NCBI RefSeq assembly: GCF_014651515.1
Contig: NZ_BMXA01000002.1
Location: forward strand, 186,001 to 250,000
Length of the DNA stretch: 64,000 nucleotides
DNA from: Arenicella chitinivorans
GTDB lineage: Bacteria; Pseudomonadota; Gammaproteobacteria; Arenicellales; Arenicellaceae
Reading direction: 5' to 3'
Position numbers and translations under genes: made by a program
Part shown: piece by piece, positions 8,863 to 18,051 of the stretch
How the letters are laid out: each line of letters begins with the position of its first letter
How positions within the stretch are numbered: position 1 is the first letter of the stretch
The notes under the pieces: generated by a model
Database searches by the model: none
Told to the model about the DNA's origin: nothing
Seen by the model: only the letters and a program-made list of their open reading frames with translations

Positions 8863-9507
8863 ATGATTACCATCGCACTGTCCAAAGGGCGGATTCTCAA
8901 ACAAACCATTCCTTTGTTAGAACAGGTTGGAATCCAGTTATTGGATGATCCATTCGTTAGTCGCAAATTAATTTTTGCGACTAACGTCGACGATATTCAG
9001 TGCGTGATCATTCGCGCTACCGACGTACCAACCTACGTGCAATTTGGTGCGGCGGATCTTGGCGTCGTTGGTAAAGATGGCTTGTTGGAGCATGGTGGCG
9101 AAGGTCTTGCTGAATTACTCGATCTGGGTATCGCCAAATGTCGTTTGATGACCGCGGTGCCGGCCGAGCGCGACTTCAACTCTCGCTCCGATAAGCGTAT
9201 TCGAGTGGCAACCAAGTATGTGAAGTCAGCTCAGCGCTACTACCAATCGAAAGGCATTCAGGCTGAAATTATCAAATTGTATGGGGCTATGGAACTTGCG
9301 CCGCTGGTCGGGTTGGCGGACGAAATAGTGGATTTAGTGGAGACCGGCAGTACCTTAAAAGCCAATAATCTGGTGGCCAAGGATTTGGTGGCAAATATCT
9401 CCTGTCGTCTGATTGCTAACGCGGCATCGTTGCGCGTGCAACACGATACTATTCGGACTTTGGTCGACAAGCTTACACCGCACACGCTGAGTTTATCGAA
9501 TTCCTAG
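8863..9507 (+). CDS. hisG: ATP phosphoribosyltransferase, short-form HisG
   Basis: HisG condenses ATP and PRPP in the first step of histidine synthesis. At 214 residues it is the short form, which lacks the C-terminal regulatory domain and in known systems needs HisZ for activity and feedback. Motifs include [14 protein letters not shown] at the N-terminus, [14 protein letters not shown] and the PRPP-binding [14 protein letters not shown]. No hisZ is in this window. It lies 13 bp after murA and 14 bp before hisD. The coding sequence contains a perfect 13-bp inverted repeat (8955-8986). Confidence 0.95.
   Translation: MITIALSKGRILKQTIPLLEQVGIQLLDDPFVSRKLIFATNVDDIQCVIIRATDVPTYVQFGAADLGVVGKDGLLEHGGEGLAELLDLGIAKCRLMTAVPAERDFNSRSDKRIRVATKYVKSAQRYYQSKGIQAEIIKLYGAMELAPLVGLADEIVDLVETGSTLKANNLVAKDLVANISCRLIANAASLRVQHDTIRTLVDKLTPHTLSLSNS
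8955..8986. repeat. Perfect 13-bp inverted repeat inside hisG
   Basis: The arms CGTTAGTCGCAAA and TTTGCGACTAACG are separated by 6 nt and lie wholly within the hisG reading frame, about 30 codons from its start. In the mRNA this would form a stable hairpin. No U-tract follows, so it is not an obvious terminator. Function unknown; chance under coding constraint is possible. Confidence 0.8.
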
Positions 9508-9521
9508 TTGAGGTCGTTATC

Positions 9522-10832
9522 ATGCATGTGTCAATGAAAAAACTGTACACCGAAAGCGCGCAATTTGACAATCAACTCACGGAGTTGCTACACCGCGATC
9601 AACCGAGTGAAAACGGGGTTGATGAGTTGGTGGCCGAGGTGGTCGCAACCGTACGCCATCGAGGTGATGCGGCACTGTACATCTACACCAAGAAGTTTGA
9701 TGGGTTTGACGCCGAAGCGCGCGGGCTGGAAGTGCCGCAATTTCGCTTGCACCAAGCGCTGGATGCGATTCCATCTAAACAGCGTGAGTCACTGGAGTAT
9801 GCGGTGGCTCGGGTTCGTGCGTATCACGAACATCAGCAACAGGAGTCTTGGCAAATAGCCGAGTCCGATGGCACGATATTGGGCCAAAAAGTGACGCCCA
9901 TGCAACGCGTCGGTTTGTATGTGCCTGGTGGCAAAGCGACTTACCCGTCGTCGGTAATCATGAATGCGGTGCCTGCCAAGGTGGCCGGTGTCAAAGAGTT
10001 GATCATGGTTTCCCCGACTCCTAATGGTGAATTTAATGACATGGTGCTGGCAGCGGCTGTGTTGTCCGGTGTTGATCGGGTGTTTCGAGTTGGGGGCGCG
10101 CAGGCAATTGCTGCGCTCGCTTATGGCACTGAGACCATTCCGGCGGTCGATAAAATCACCGGCCCGGGTAATATTTATGTGGCAACTGCTAAGAAGCAGG
10201 TGTTTGGTAAGGTCGGCATCGATATGATTGCGGGTCCGTCAGAAGTACTCGTGATTGCTGATGACAGCGTGGACCCTGACTGGGTAGCGATGGATTTGTT
10301 TGCGCAGGCCGAGCACGATGAGATTGCACAGTCCATTCTGCTGACCATGGATGACGTGGTCGCCGAGCGGGTACAGCAGTCGATTAATCGGCTGTTACCG
10401 ACCATGGAGCGTGCGGACATAATTCAGCAGTCATTAAAAAATAATGGCGCGCTGATTATTGCGGATTCGCGTGATGCTCTGGTGTCAGTTGCAGATCAGA
10501 TTGCAGCGGAGCATCTGGAAATTTTTACCCAGGATGCTGAGCAACTGGCGCAGGACATCAGCCATGCTGGAGCGATATTTATTGGGCCGTACAGCGCGGA
10601 GTCACTGGGTGATTATTGCGCTGGTCCAAATCACGTGTTGCCAACGGCTGGCACTGCGCGCTTTAGTTCGCCATTGGGCGTGTATGATTTTCAGAAGCGT
10701 ACCAGCATCATTCAGGTGTCGCAGGCTGGCGCACAGTCAATCGGTCAGCATGCGTCCGTCTTAGCGCGTGGCGAGTCACTCACCGCACATGCTCGGTCGG
10801 CAGAGTATCGCTTGCAGAGCGAAGGCGACTAG
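9522..10832 (+). CDS. hisD: HisD, histidinol dehydrogenase
   Basis: HisD catalyses the last two NAD+-dependent oxidations of histidine synthesis (histidinol to histidine) with a zinc ion. The 436-residue product shows the family signature [15 protein letters not shown], the [10 protein letters not shown] segment, and zinc-site motifs [17 protein letters not shown] and [14 protein letters not shown] lies 8-12 bp upstream of the ATG. hisC, often next in proteobacteria, is absent; the following gene is convergent, only 27 bp away. Confidence 0.97.
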   Translation: MHVSMKKLYTESAQFDNQLTELLHRDQPSENGVDELVAEVVATVRHRGDAALYIYTKKFDGFDAEARGLEVPQFRLHQALDAIPSKQRESLEYAVARVRAYHEHQQQESWQIAESDGTILGQKVTPMQRVGLYVPGGKATYPSSVIMNAVPAKVAGVKELIMVSPTPNGEFNDMVLAAAVLSGVDRVFRVGGAQAIAALAYGTETIPAVDKITGPGNIYVATAKKQVFGKVGIDMIAGPSEVLVIADDSVDPDWVAMDLFAQAEHDEIAQSILLTMDDVVAERVQQSINRLLPTMERADIIQQSLKNNGALIIADSRDALVSVADQIAAEHLEIFTQDAEQLAQDISHAGAIFIGPYSAESLGDYCAGPNHVLPTAGTARFSSPLGVYDFQKRTSIIQVSQAGAQSIGQHASVLARGESLTAHARSAEYRLQSEGD

Positions 10833-10859
10833 TGCGGCCTGCCTAGGGAAGCTGTTCCG

Positions 10860-11825
10860 TTAGATAAGCCAGATAAAGAACTCGACGACCAGCCACACCA
10901 AGGCCGCCACGATCAACATCAAGGTGCCGTTAACGGTGTATTTGAGTGCTTTATAGGCGGGTAAGTTGGTCTCTTTCAAGCGTTTACCTTTCTCCAGTAA
11001 CGGCACCAAAGTGCTAAAAGTGCGATTGGCAAACCCGCGTTTGTCCTCATCGGTATTCGGTACCACCGTGGCCTTCATTAAGAGCTTATAAGGCCAATTC
11101 AATATATGGCCTAACCAGGACATCGGCCGGTCAACATCGCACATCAGAATGAGACGTGGTTTGTCGGCATCATTGTGCGCGAAGTGTAGAAACGTTACGT
11201 CAAACAGGAGTGGTTCACCATCGCGCCAAGAATACGGTGTATCGTCAATGCTGATGTAGCAGCGATCGTCGTTGGGCGTGTCTAGACCTAGGTGGTAACG
11301 CAAGGAACAGGCAACCGGATCAAGGTGGCGAGTTAATTGTCCGCCTGGAGGTAATACGGAAAACATAGCGCCATTAACTTCGGGAATCTGGCTCAGAATT
11401 TCCAGCGTTTTAGGACAGGTGCGCTTGGCCGATTCATGCGTATAGCCGTACCAGTTTAGGTAAAATTTGGTCCAACCATATTTGTAGAATGTGCGAAAGC
11501 CAATGTCATAGTACGATGCGGAGTCTTTGTTGCTGATCTGGTCAAAACCGCCGACGGCCATTAGCTCGATCGCCTCGTTGCGAATGACTTCCCAGTTTTC
11601 CTGTAGCGCTTTGAGCTCCGGGAATTTTGCCATATCCATAATGGCCGGACGTGCGCGCGGCTTGGTGAAAAGATACAGCAGACAATTAAACGGCGTAAAC
11701 AAAGGCCACCCTTTGCGAACGTATTCGCCAAAGCCACTCCAGCGCGCCTGACCGCGATATGCGTAGGCATAAGTTAAAGACCCGGCCACAAACAGCGCCA
11801 GGAAAATCATGATGGCAATACTCAT
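10860..11825 (-). CDS. LpxO-like aspartyl/asparaginyl beta-hydroxylase family protein
   Basis: About 321 residues from the ATG at 11825; the frame is open to 11978, but the extra 51 residues look non-homologous. It has an N-terminal transmembrane helix (residues 3-20), a cytoplasmic Fe(II)/2-oxoglutarate dioxygenase domain with the iron triad His167-x-Asp169 (RHLDP) and His214 (LHFAHND), the 2-oxoglutarate-binding DKPRLIL, and a second C-terminal helix. Salmonella LpxO, which hydroxylates the secondary acyl chain of lipid A, has this layout and length (about 302 residues). Lipid A modification is therefore plausible but not shown. It is divergent from the TauD-like gene. Confidence 0.85.
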   Translation of the reverse strand: MSIAIMIFLALFVAGSLTYAYAYRGQARWSGFGEYVRKGWPLFTPFNCLLYLFTKPRARPAIMDMAKFPELKALQENWEVIRNEAIELMAVGGFDQISNKDSASYYDIGFRTFYKYGWTKFYLNWYGYTHESAKRTCPKTLEILSQIPEVNGAMFSVLPPGGQLTRHLDPVACSLRYHLGLDTPNDDRCYISIDDTPYSWRDGEPLLFDVTFLHFAHNDADKPRLILMCDVDRPMSWLGHILNWPYKLLMKATVVPNTDEDKRGFANRTFSTLVPLLEKGKRLKETNLPAYKALKYTVNGTLMLIVAALVWLVVEFFIWLI

Positions 11826-11990
11826 ATCGATACCGCTAATATAGTCGACAGACGTCAGTTGCAGGAGAATATAGCTCAAATGGTGTTTAGACCCCAGTAC
11901 TCTGTGAGAAATAGCTGATAGAAAAAGCGGATTGCGGCGCTTTGAATTCGCTGATAGTCTTGTTAGACATAATGACAATTAGGAGAAGGA

Positions 11991-13061
11991 ATGATGCTGG
12001 CGCTACATGCACGTGCCCTCAGCTCTGAGGAGCTGGCTACTGACCATCTGGCGGATAATCCGGCCGGTGGAAAGTCTATTTCTGTTCTGCAGCTTGATCA
12101 GGCGAATGCACAATTCGAGCAACTGCTAACGGATGATTCTCTGATTGAGCAGATCGATCAGCTGTATTCCGAAACCGGTGCAGTGCTCTTGCGTGGGCTA
12201 CCGATCGCGGATACCTACCAAGCCGAGCAGTTACTTGCTGCATGGGGAGTGACATTCGATGACGAATATTTGGGTGGTGCCAGTCCGCGCAGCAAACTCA
12301 GTGAGCATTTTTTCACCTCGACCGAAGCGCCGCCTTCGTACGTAATTTCATTTCACACTGAGATGTGTTACCTGAAACAACGGCCCGGTAAGGTATTCTT
12401 CTATTGTATTACTGAGCCGGCGCGCTACGGCGAGACACCGGTGTTCAATTGTGCTGCCATGCTGGACATGTTGAGTCCTGCTACCAGAGACAAAGTTGAA
12501 CGTTTAGGAATGATTTATCAGCGTTATTTCGGCACACGCAAAGCAAAGTTTTTTAACGTGTATAAAACCTGGTATGACGCGTTTCATGCTGAAACGCGTG
12601 AGCAGGCAGAAGCTGCTTGTCGTCAACAGGGCCTGGAATGGGAATGGCAGCCTAATGGTGGTTTGATAACCCGAGCTAAGATGCCGGGCGTGATGCTCGA
12701 TGCGAACAGTGGTCAGCCGTGTATTAGCTTGACCTTGTACAATGGTGAGGCAGCGCCGTATGATCTCTCTAAATTCGCGCACCGCATTCCTGTCTTGCAG
12801 CGTTTCGGCCTGAGTGCGTTTATTCGTGCCCAGTACTTCAAAAAGAACGTGTTTATGCGTACATTATGGGGCGACGGTTCACCCATCAGTCGTGCCGAAA
12901 CTCGGGAATTGATTGATGTAGCATGGCGAGCCGCAACTCTGTTCCGCTGGCGTCAGGGTGATCTACTCATTTTGGATAATATTCGGTGTGGTCACGGTCG
13001 TTTGAACGTTGAGGCGCCAAGAAAGATTGCCGCGGCACTGGGTGATCCATACCAGATTTAA
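11991..13061 (+). CDS. TauD/TfdA-like Fe(II)/2-oxoglutarate oxygenase
   Basis: A 356-residue protein of the TauD/TfdA superfamily. The iron-binding facial triad is visible as His122-Thr-Glu124 (SFHTEMCY) and a distal His335 in DNIRCGHGRLNV, with Arg344 placed to bind 2-oxoglutarate. An HxE rather than HxD triad is known in clavaminate synthase and in SyrP-like branches, so the enzyme can be active. The substrate is unknown; branch members hydroxylate amino-acid-type or peptidyl substrates. AGGAGAAGGA precedes the start. The flavoprotein gene follows after 14 bp, so the two are probably co-transcribed. Confidence 0.85.
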   Translation: MMLALHARALSSEELATDHLADNPAGGKSISVLQLDQANAQFEQLLTDDSLIEQIDQLYSETGAVLLRGLPIADTYQAEQLLAAWGVTFDDEYLGGASPRSKLSEHFFTSTEAPPSYVISFHTEMCYLKQRPGKVFFYCITEPARYGETPVFNCAAMLDMLSPATRDKVERLGMIYQRYFGTRKAKFFNVYKTWYDAFHAETREQAEAACRQQGLEWEWQPNGGLITRAKMPGVMLDANSGQPCISLTLYNGEAAPYDLSKFAHRIPVLQRFGLSAFIRAQYFKKNVFMRTLWGDGSPISRAETRELIDVAWRAATLFRWRQGDLLILDNIRCGHGRLNVEAPRKIAAALGDPYQI

Positions 13062-13075
13062 TCAACCAAACCAGT

Positions 13076-13729
13076 ATGTCAAAACCTTTAGAGTTTATTG
13101 AGAAGCCTGCGCAAGAGATGTTGGCCACATCAGAGTCGTTTATGAGCACATTGCAGCGGCGTCGCACCGTACGTGATTTTTCTGCACGCGCGGTCGACCC
13201 AAAGATCATCGAAAATGCCGTACGCGCAGCAGTTTCCGCACCCAGTGGGGCAAATAAGCAGCCGTGGCATTTTGTCATTGTGCAGGATGCCAAGGTGAAA
13301 CGTGAAATTCGGCGCGCTGCGGAGATCGAAGAGTATGAGTTTTATCATGGTCGAGCACCTCAGTCTTGGTTAGATGATTTGAAGGTTTTTGACACCGATG
13401 AGCATAAACCCTTTCTGGAAACGGCCCCTTTTTTAGTCGCCGTTTTTCTGCAGCGCAACTCGGTGGATGACGAGGGTAACAAACAAAAGAATTACTATAT
13501 GCCCGAATCCGTGGGGATCGCTACCGGCATGCTGATCTCTGCCTTGCATTTTTCAGGTTTAGCCACCTTGACGCACACGCCGAGTCCGATGAAATTCCTG
13601 AATCAAATTCTCGACCGTCCGGCGAACGAGAAACCGTATATGTTGATTGTGGCAGGCTATCCTGAGGTCGATGCGACCGTGCCGGATATACGGCGTAAAC
13701 CGTTCAATGAGGTATGTAGTCGCTTCTAG
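13076..13729 (+). CDS. Nitroreductase-fold flavoprotein, iodotyrosine deiodinase-like
   Basis: A 217-residue FMN-dependent nitroreductase-superfamily protein. It has RRRTVRDFS (phosphate contacts), SAPSGANKQPWHF, and a C-terminal VGYP-like AGYPEVDATVPDIRRKP. Its closest recognisable resemblance is to iodotyrosine deiodinase: the region EYEFYHGRAP...WLDDLK followed by FLETAPFLVAVF matches the active-site lid of that family, where Glu, Tyr and Lys bind the zwitterion of a halotyrosine. Reductive dehalogenation of halogenated tyrosine is therefore the leading guess. The stop overlaps the end of the convergent carboxyltransferase gene. Confidence 0.82.
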   Translation: MSKPLEFIEKPAQEMLATSESFMSTLQRRRTVRDFSARAVDPKIIENAVRAAVSAPSGANKQPWHFVIVQDAKVKREIRRAAEIEEYEFYHGRAPQSWLDDLKVFDTDEHKPFLETAPFLVAVFLQRNSVDDEGNKQKNYYMPESVGIATGMLISALHFSGLATLTHTPSPMKFLNQILDRPANEKPYMLIVAGYPEVDATVPDIRRKPFNEVCSRF

Positions 13730-15495
13730 CGCGGTTGCCGTGCGAGGCAGCGAAGCAGGTGGTCTCGTGTCGTCGTCGGGTCAATGACGGCATCGATCTC
13801 TAATACGCTGGCTACTTCATTGGCCTGACCACGTGCATATTGCTCGGCCAGCAGTTTGTCATACAGTGCTGCGCGTTCTTGCGGATCGTGGATGGCTTGA
13901 AGTTGTTTACTGAATCCGAGTTTTACTGCGCCTTCCAGGCCCATCGGGCCAAATTCAGCCATGGGCCAGGCCAGGGTGTAGTTCGGGTGTTGCGTGCTAC
14001 CACTCAGCATGGCTTGCGCGCCGAGGCCATAACATTTACGCAATACCACGGCATAAAAGGGTGTGCGCAATTGCGCGCCGACGCGAAAAAGTTCCGCCAA
14101 ACGTCGCACTGCACCCAAGGTTTCGTGCTCTGGGCCAACCATAAAGCCGGGTGTGTCGCAAAATGAGACTATCGGAATACTGAATTGGTCGCACAGCTGC
14201 ATAAACCGTGCCGCTTTTTCCCCGGCGGCGACGTCGATCGCGCCACCGAGCACCATGCAATCATTCGCCATAATGCCAACTGGCTGCCCGTTGAGTCGCG
14301 CAAAGCCGGTGATGATCGCACCACCGTAGTGTGGTCGTAACTCGAGCCAAGAGTCGACATCGCAGACGGTCTGAACGACCTCTCTCACCTGGTAAGTTTG
14401 GCGTCGGTTTTCTGGCATGATGCTGGCAAGGCGGTGTTGCTCAGCTACCTCGAAAACACTGTTAGTACCCTGAAAAAACGCGAGGGCCTTTACAGCTATG
14501 CGAGCCGCGTCGATCTCGTCTTTGGCCACAATATCGACCACGCCATTGGATTGTTGAACCTCAATCGGTCCAATTTGTTGTGGTGTAACGCTACCGAGGC
14601 CGCCACCTTCAATCATGGCCGGACCGGCCATGCCAATCCAAGACGTTTGGGTTGCGATGGTAATGTCCGCCGCACCGAACAAAGCCGCATTGCCGGCAAA
14701 GTTATAACCGTTGGCAACGGCGATTCGAGCAACGTGTCCGGCCAGGCCAGCCCAACTGCCGAAAGAGGCGCACTGCAGACCAGAATTCACTGTGGTGATG
14801 TCGGTATCGCCGGGTCGCCCGCCGCCACCTTCGGTAAACATGATGACGGGTAGTTTTTGTTGTTCCGCCACCAATAATATCCGATCGAGTTTCTGGTGGT
14901 GGTAGTAACCTTGCGTGCCAGCCAGCACCGAATAGTCATTGACGACGATCGCCGTGGCTTGATCGTTCACTTGTCCGATGCCGGTGATGATGCCATCTGC
15001 GGCGGTGGTTGTTTTTAGTGTTTCATAGTCGTGACGCCCGCGCTGTGCGGCAACGGCAAACTGTCCATATTCCTGAAAGGTTTCAGGGTCACACAGAGCG
15101 GCTAGATTTTCTCGAGCACTGCGGTAGCCTTTAGTGTGGCGTTTTTCTACTGCCTCTGCGCGGTGTGAGTCGAGCGACTTAGCCACGCGTTTATGGAACG
15201 CGGCGATGCTGGTGTGTGCTGCATCAGAAACGGCTTCGGGCGTGGTGGATTGCTGCGCGCGAGTACCAGGTACGCTTAATTTAAGTAATGGATCGCCACG
15301 TTGAATAACCGCGCCCGGCACGGCGTAGACGGCGTCGATGACCGCAGCATGTTCGGCGTCAACGCGTACGTGCACTTTCATAGACTCTAATAGTATTAGC
15401 AGGTCGCCGGCATTGACTGCCTGACCGGATGTGACGTGGACTTCTAACACGGTGCCGGTCAAGGGCGCCGTTACCTCAAGCTGATGTGGCGTCAT
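13726..15495 (-). CDS. Biotinyl-domain/carboxyltransferase fusion (acyl-CoA carboxylase type)
   Basis: A 589-residue protein. Residues 5-75 form a biotinyl-carrier domain with the biotin-site lysine in LLESMKVHV (ESMK instead of the usual AMKM). Residues about 100-345 and 345-585 are the N and C halves of an acyl-CoA carboxyltransferase (KGYRSARENLAAL; GGRPGDTDITTV; LGGAIDVAAGEKAARFMQLC; DTPGFMVGPEHE; CYGLGAQAM). The enzyme would transfer CO2 from carboxybiotin to an acyl-CoA such as acetyl- or propionyl-CoA. The biotin carboxylase partner is not in the window. It is the last gene of the minus-strand group starting near 17900 or 16586. Confidence 0.88.
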   Translation of the reverse strand: MTPHQLEVTAPLTGTVLEVHVTSGQAVNAGDLLILLESMKVHVRVDAEHAAVIDAVYAVPGAVIQRGDPLLKLSVPGTRAQQSTTPEAVSDAAHTSIAAFHKRVAKSLDSHRAEAVEKRHTKGYRSARENLAALCDPETFQEYGQFAVAAQRGRHDYETLKTTTAADGIITGIGQVNDQATAIVVNDYSVLAGTQGYYHHQKLDRILLVAEQQKLPVIMFTEGGGGRPGDTDITTVNSGLQCASFGSWAGLAGHVARIAVANGYNFAGNAALFGAADITIATQTSWIGMAGPAMIEGGGLGSVTPQQIGPIEVQQSNGVVDIVAKDEIDAARIAVKALAFFQGTNSVFEVAEQHRLASIMPENRRQTYQVREVVQTVCDVDSWLELRPHYGGAIITGFARLNGQPVGIMANDCMVLGGAIDVAAGEKAARFMQLCDQFSIPIVSFCDTPGFMVGPEHETLGAVRRLAELFRVGAQLRTPFYAVVLRKCYGLGAQAMLSGSTQHPNYTLAWPMAEFGPMGLEGAVKLGFSKQLQAIHDPQERAALYDKLLAEQYARGQANEVASVLEIDAVIDPTTTRDHLLRCLARQPR

Positions 15496-15512
15496 AAAGC
15501 ATGTGGAAAGGA

Positions 15513-16586
15513 CTAGTGGTGCGAGAGCCGGAGTAAGCGAGCTTCGGGACCATCGGTGAGGACGTATAGAAATCCGTCTGGTCCGACGGCAATATCGCGA
15601 AGGCGTTCACGCAGATCTGGATAAACGATGCCGAGGTCGTCGAGCTGACCATCGGTGTTAATTTTGATCTTGCGGATGGCGCCTTCGGCGAGGGCTGTGA
15701 CATAGAGATGCCCCTCAGAATAGGCCATGCCAGACGGCGCAATTGATGGTGTCCAGTCTAGCAGCGGTTGCTGCATATTCGGGTAGTCAGTAAAGGGCGA
15801 GATTCGTGCTCCGCTGTAGTCGATACCTTGGGTTATCACTGGCCAGCCATAATTTTTCCCGGGCTCAATTCGATTGATCTCATCCCCACCTTGTGGTCCA
15901 TGTTCGTGCTCATAAACAGTATCCGCCACGAGAGTCAGCCCTTGCATGTTTCGATGTCCTATTGACCAGATCTCGGGTTTAGCCCCAGGTTGACCGATAA
16001 ACGGATTATCATTGGGGGCTTGTCCCTCGCGGTTCACTCGGATGATTTTCCCCAAGTGTGAATCGAGTCGCTGAGCCTGTTCGCGATAATTGAACCCATC
16101 GCCAACGGTAAGCAACAGTGTGTTGTCAGGCAGTTGCGCTATTCGTCCAGCGTAGTGGTGTGGAGTGGCGCGCGTTGGTGCGCTGGTGAATAACACGCGC
16201 ACGTTCGTCAGTTGGTTCTGATCAAGTTCAGCGGCTACCAGCCGGGTTGCATTTGCTTTGGCGTCTCCGTGTGCCAAGCTCAGATACAGCGTGCGATTAT
16301 TGGCAAACTCGCGGTCGAGTTGTATGTCGAGCAAACCACCTTGCCCAGCGTGATACACCGAGGGCACATTGGCGATTGAGTCTGGCTGTAGTTGACCATC
16401 CCGAACTACGCGAATACGGCCAGCGCGCTCGGTAATCAGAATGTCGCCTTGCGTTGTGAACGCCATCGCCCAAGGCGACTTGAGTCCAGAGGCAACGGTG
16501 GTGATGTTAGAGTCCGCCACCGCGAGTTGAGTACTCGTTAGTGACAGGCAAAACAAAGCGAAGCCTAGTTTAAATGTTTTTTTCAT
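15513..16586 (-). CDS. PQQ-dependent soluble aldose dehydrogenase (YliI/Asd type)
   Basis: A 357-residue secreted protein with a signal peptide (MKKTFKLGFALFCLSLTSTQ, cleavage near AVADS) and a six-bladed glucose/sorbosone dehydrogenase beta-propeller. Family landmarks are GLKSPWAMAF, the HAGQGGLLDIQLD loop, LTVGDGFNYREQAQ, SIGHRNMQGL, and EHGPQGGDEINRIEPGKNYGWP. It would oxidise aldose sugars in the periplasm using PQQ and Ca2+. PQQ synthesis genes are not in the window. It overlaps the upstream membrane-protein gene by 4 bp. Confidence 0.88.
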   Translation of the reverse strand: MKKTFKLGFALFCLSLTSTQLAVADSNITTVASGLKSPWAMAFTTQGDILITERAGRIRVVRDGQLQPDSIANVPSVYHAGQGGLLDIQLDREFANNRTLYLSLAHGDAKANATRLVAAELDQNQLTNVRVLFTSAPTRATPHHYAGRIAQLPDNTLLLTVGDGFNYREQAQRLDSHLGKIIRVNREGQAPNDNPFIGQPGAKPEIWSIGHRNMQGLTLVADTVYEHEHGPQGGDEINRIEPGKNYGWPVITQGIDYSGARISPFTDYPNMQQPLLDWTPSIAPSGMAYSEGHLYVTALAEGAIRKIKINTDGQLDDLGIVYPDLRERLRDIAVGPDGFLYVLTDGPEARLLRLSHH

Positions 16587-17035
16587 GATGGTATTTCTGC
16601 ATTACGCCCCGGTTTTAAACGCCAGAATAGCCAGCCACCAACTAGGCCAGCGACGCCCTGCATGAGCAAGCCAAGATTGCTGCGTGCGCCTGCAATCGGC
16701 ATCAGTTGTAATTGCCAGCTCATTAACAGTAAGAGCGTGATCACCGCACTCATGCCTGCGACCATAAACCAGAGTCGTTCAGCGCCACCGATAAAGCGAT
16801 GGCATACGGCGGCAATGATGAACGCGATCAGAAAAGCAGCGCCTATCGCCATACCCAAGGTTTGTAAGATCGCAAAATCGTCAATGGTCATTTTGAGCTG
16901 CGTTGCAAACGAGATCGGAATATCGATGGCTCGCAATTCAGACAGCACAAAATGACTGGAAAATACCGAACTTGTGACGCTGCCACCCAACACGGCTACC
17001 AACCAGGCAGCCGTGTAGTGAAAGAAACGACGCAT
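16583..17035 (-). CDS. Four-helix integral membrane protein, function unknown
   Basis: A 150-residue protein with four predicted transmembrane segments (about residues 7-28, 57-80, 90-108 and 120-138) and little soluble sequence. I do not recognise a family. The 4-bp ATGA overlap with the PQQ dehydrogenase gene implies coupled translation, so it may serve as a membrane partner for that enzyme (for example in quinone coupling), but no heme or quinone motif is visible. Confidence 0.7.
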   Translation of the reverse strand: MRRFFHYTAAWLVAVLGGSVTSSVFSSHFVLSELRAIDIPISFATQLKMTIDDFAILQTLGMAIGAAFLIAFIIAAVCHRFIGGAERLWFMVAGMSAVITLLLLMSWQLQLMPIAGARSNLGLLMQGVAGLVGGWLFWRLKPGRNAEIPS

Positions 17036-17042
17036 ACGACCG

Positions 17043-17900
17043 TTACTTAGCTGGCTTCTTAAACAACAACGTCATGCGGTTTGACTCGCCGATGGCTTGC
17101 ATCTCGGCACGTTTCTCCGCATCGTCTTTAGAACCACTTAAGCTTGGTGGTAGGCGCCATACGATGTCGCCTTCACCGGCGGTGTCTTTGGGGTTTTCAT
17201 TGATGGTCGACTCGGCGACGAACTCGAAGCCGACGCTTGCCATTTTGGCTTTGATGTAACTCTTTTTCAGGTACCCTGCATCGCCGTTAGCCCAGGTGTC
17301 TGGGCGGTCTTCGCGTGCTTCATGTTGTACGATACCAACAATGCCGCCCGGCTTGAGTGCCGTGTACGCGTCTTGCATCGCACCGCTCATAAAACCGCCT
17401 TTATCCTCGAAGCGTGCCATATTGTGCAAAGCACGGATAAATAGAACGGCGTCGGCAGACCCGTGCATGGTTTCAGGTAAAGCACCAAATTGGAAGGCGG
17501 CCAGTGAAGCACTGTCGTCATCTCGCCAAGCCTGTGCATCGGCTACCCAGTCGGTAACCCAGGTTTTCTTTTTCTCAATCATCTCCGGTTTAGCCCAGGA
17601 GAAATTAGGCCACAACGCCTGTTGGTAATCTGCGCCGACCAGCGTACCTTCAGGGCCAAGCACTGGTAGCAATATCTTGCTATACCAACCGCCACCAGGC
17701 AGTGCCTCAACCACAGTCATGCCCGGCTTAATGCCGAAAAACTGGATTGTCTCAGACGGATGACGATATTCGTAGCGCGCTTTTACTTCATCCGGTTGCG
17801 CATTGAGAATAGATTGTAGGTTGCTCTCGCCAGCAAAGCTCGGCGTTGCCAGACCGACGGCACACAGGGTCATCAGGCTTTTAAGTAAACGGTGTTTCAT
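17043..17900 (-). CDS. Predicted SAM-dependent methyltransferase with a signal peptide (COG4798-like)
   Basis: A 285-residue protein with a clear signal peptide (MKHRLLKSLMTLCAVGLATP, cleavage after SFA). It is followed by a class I methyltransferase-like fold: FFGIKPGMTVVEALPGGGWYS (motif I), GTLVGADYQ, DAVLFIRALHN and LKPGGIVGIVQHEAR. An exported SAM-type methyltransferase is odd because SAM is cytoplasmic. The family is conserved in proteobacteria with unknown substrate and may not act as a methyltransferase at all. It is 7 bp upstream of the four-helix membrane protein gene. Confidence 0.78.
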   Translation of the reverse strand: MKHRLLKSLMTLCAVGLATPSFAGESNLQSILNAQPDEVKARYEYRHPSETIQFFGIKPGMTVVEALPGGGWYSKILLPVLGPEGTLVGADYQQALWPNFSWAKPEMIEKKKTWVTDWVADAQAWRDDDSASLAAFQFGALPETMHGSADAVLFIRALHNMARFEDKGGFMSGAMQDAYTALKPGGIVGIVQHEAREDRPDTWANGDAGYLKKSYIKAKMASVGFEFVAESTINENPKDTAGEGDIVWRLPPSLSGSKDDAEKRAEMQAIGESNRMTLLFKKPAK

Positions 17901-18051
17901 TTTTCCTCCAAAGGGTAAACGTACATGTTCTTTAACGATGCTTGATACAGTAAAGATGTCGAGCGAGCGGTTAGCACAACATCGCGATGCGACTCTGCGG
18001 TCGATACTAGCCTATTTTTCTGGTACCGAGTGTGAATCGTCATCGGATTAA

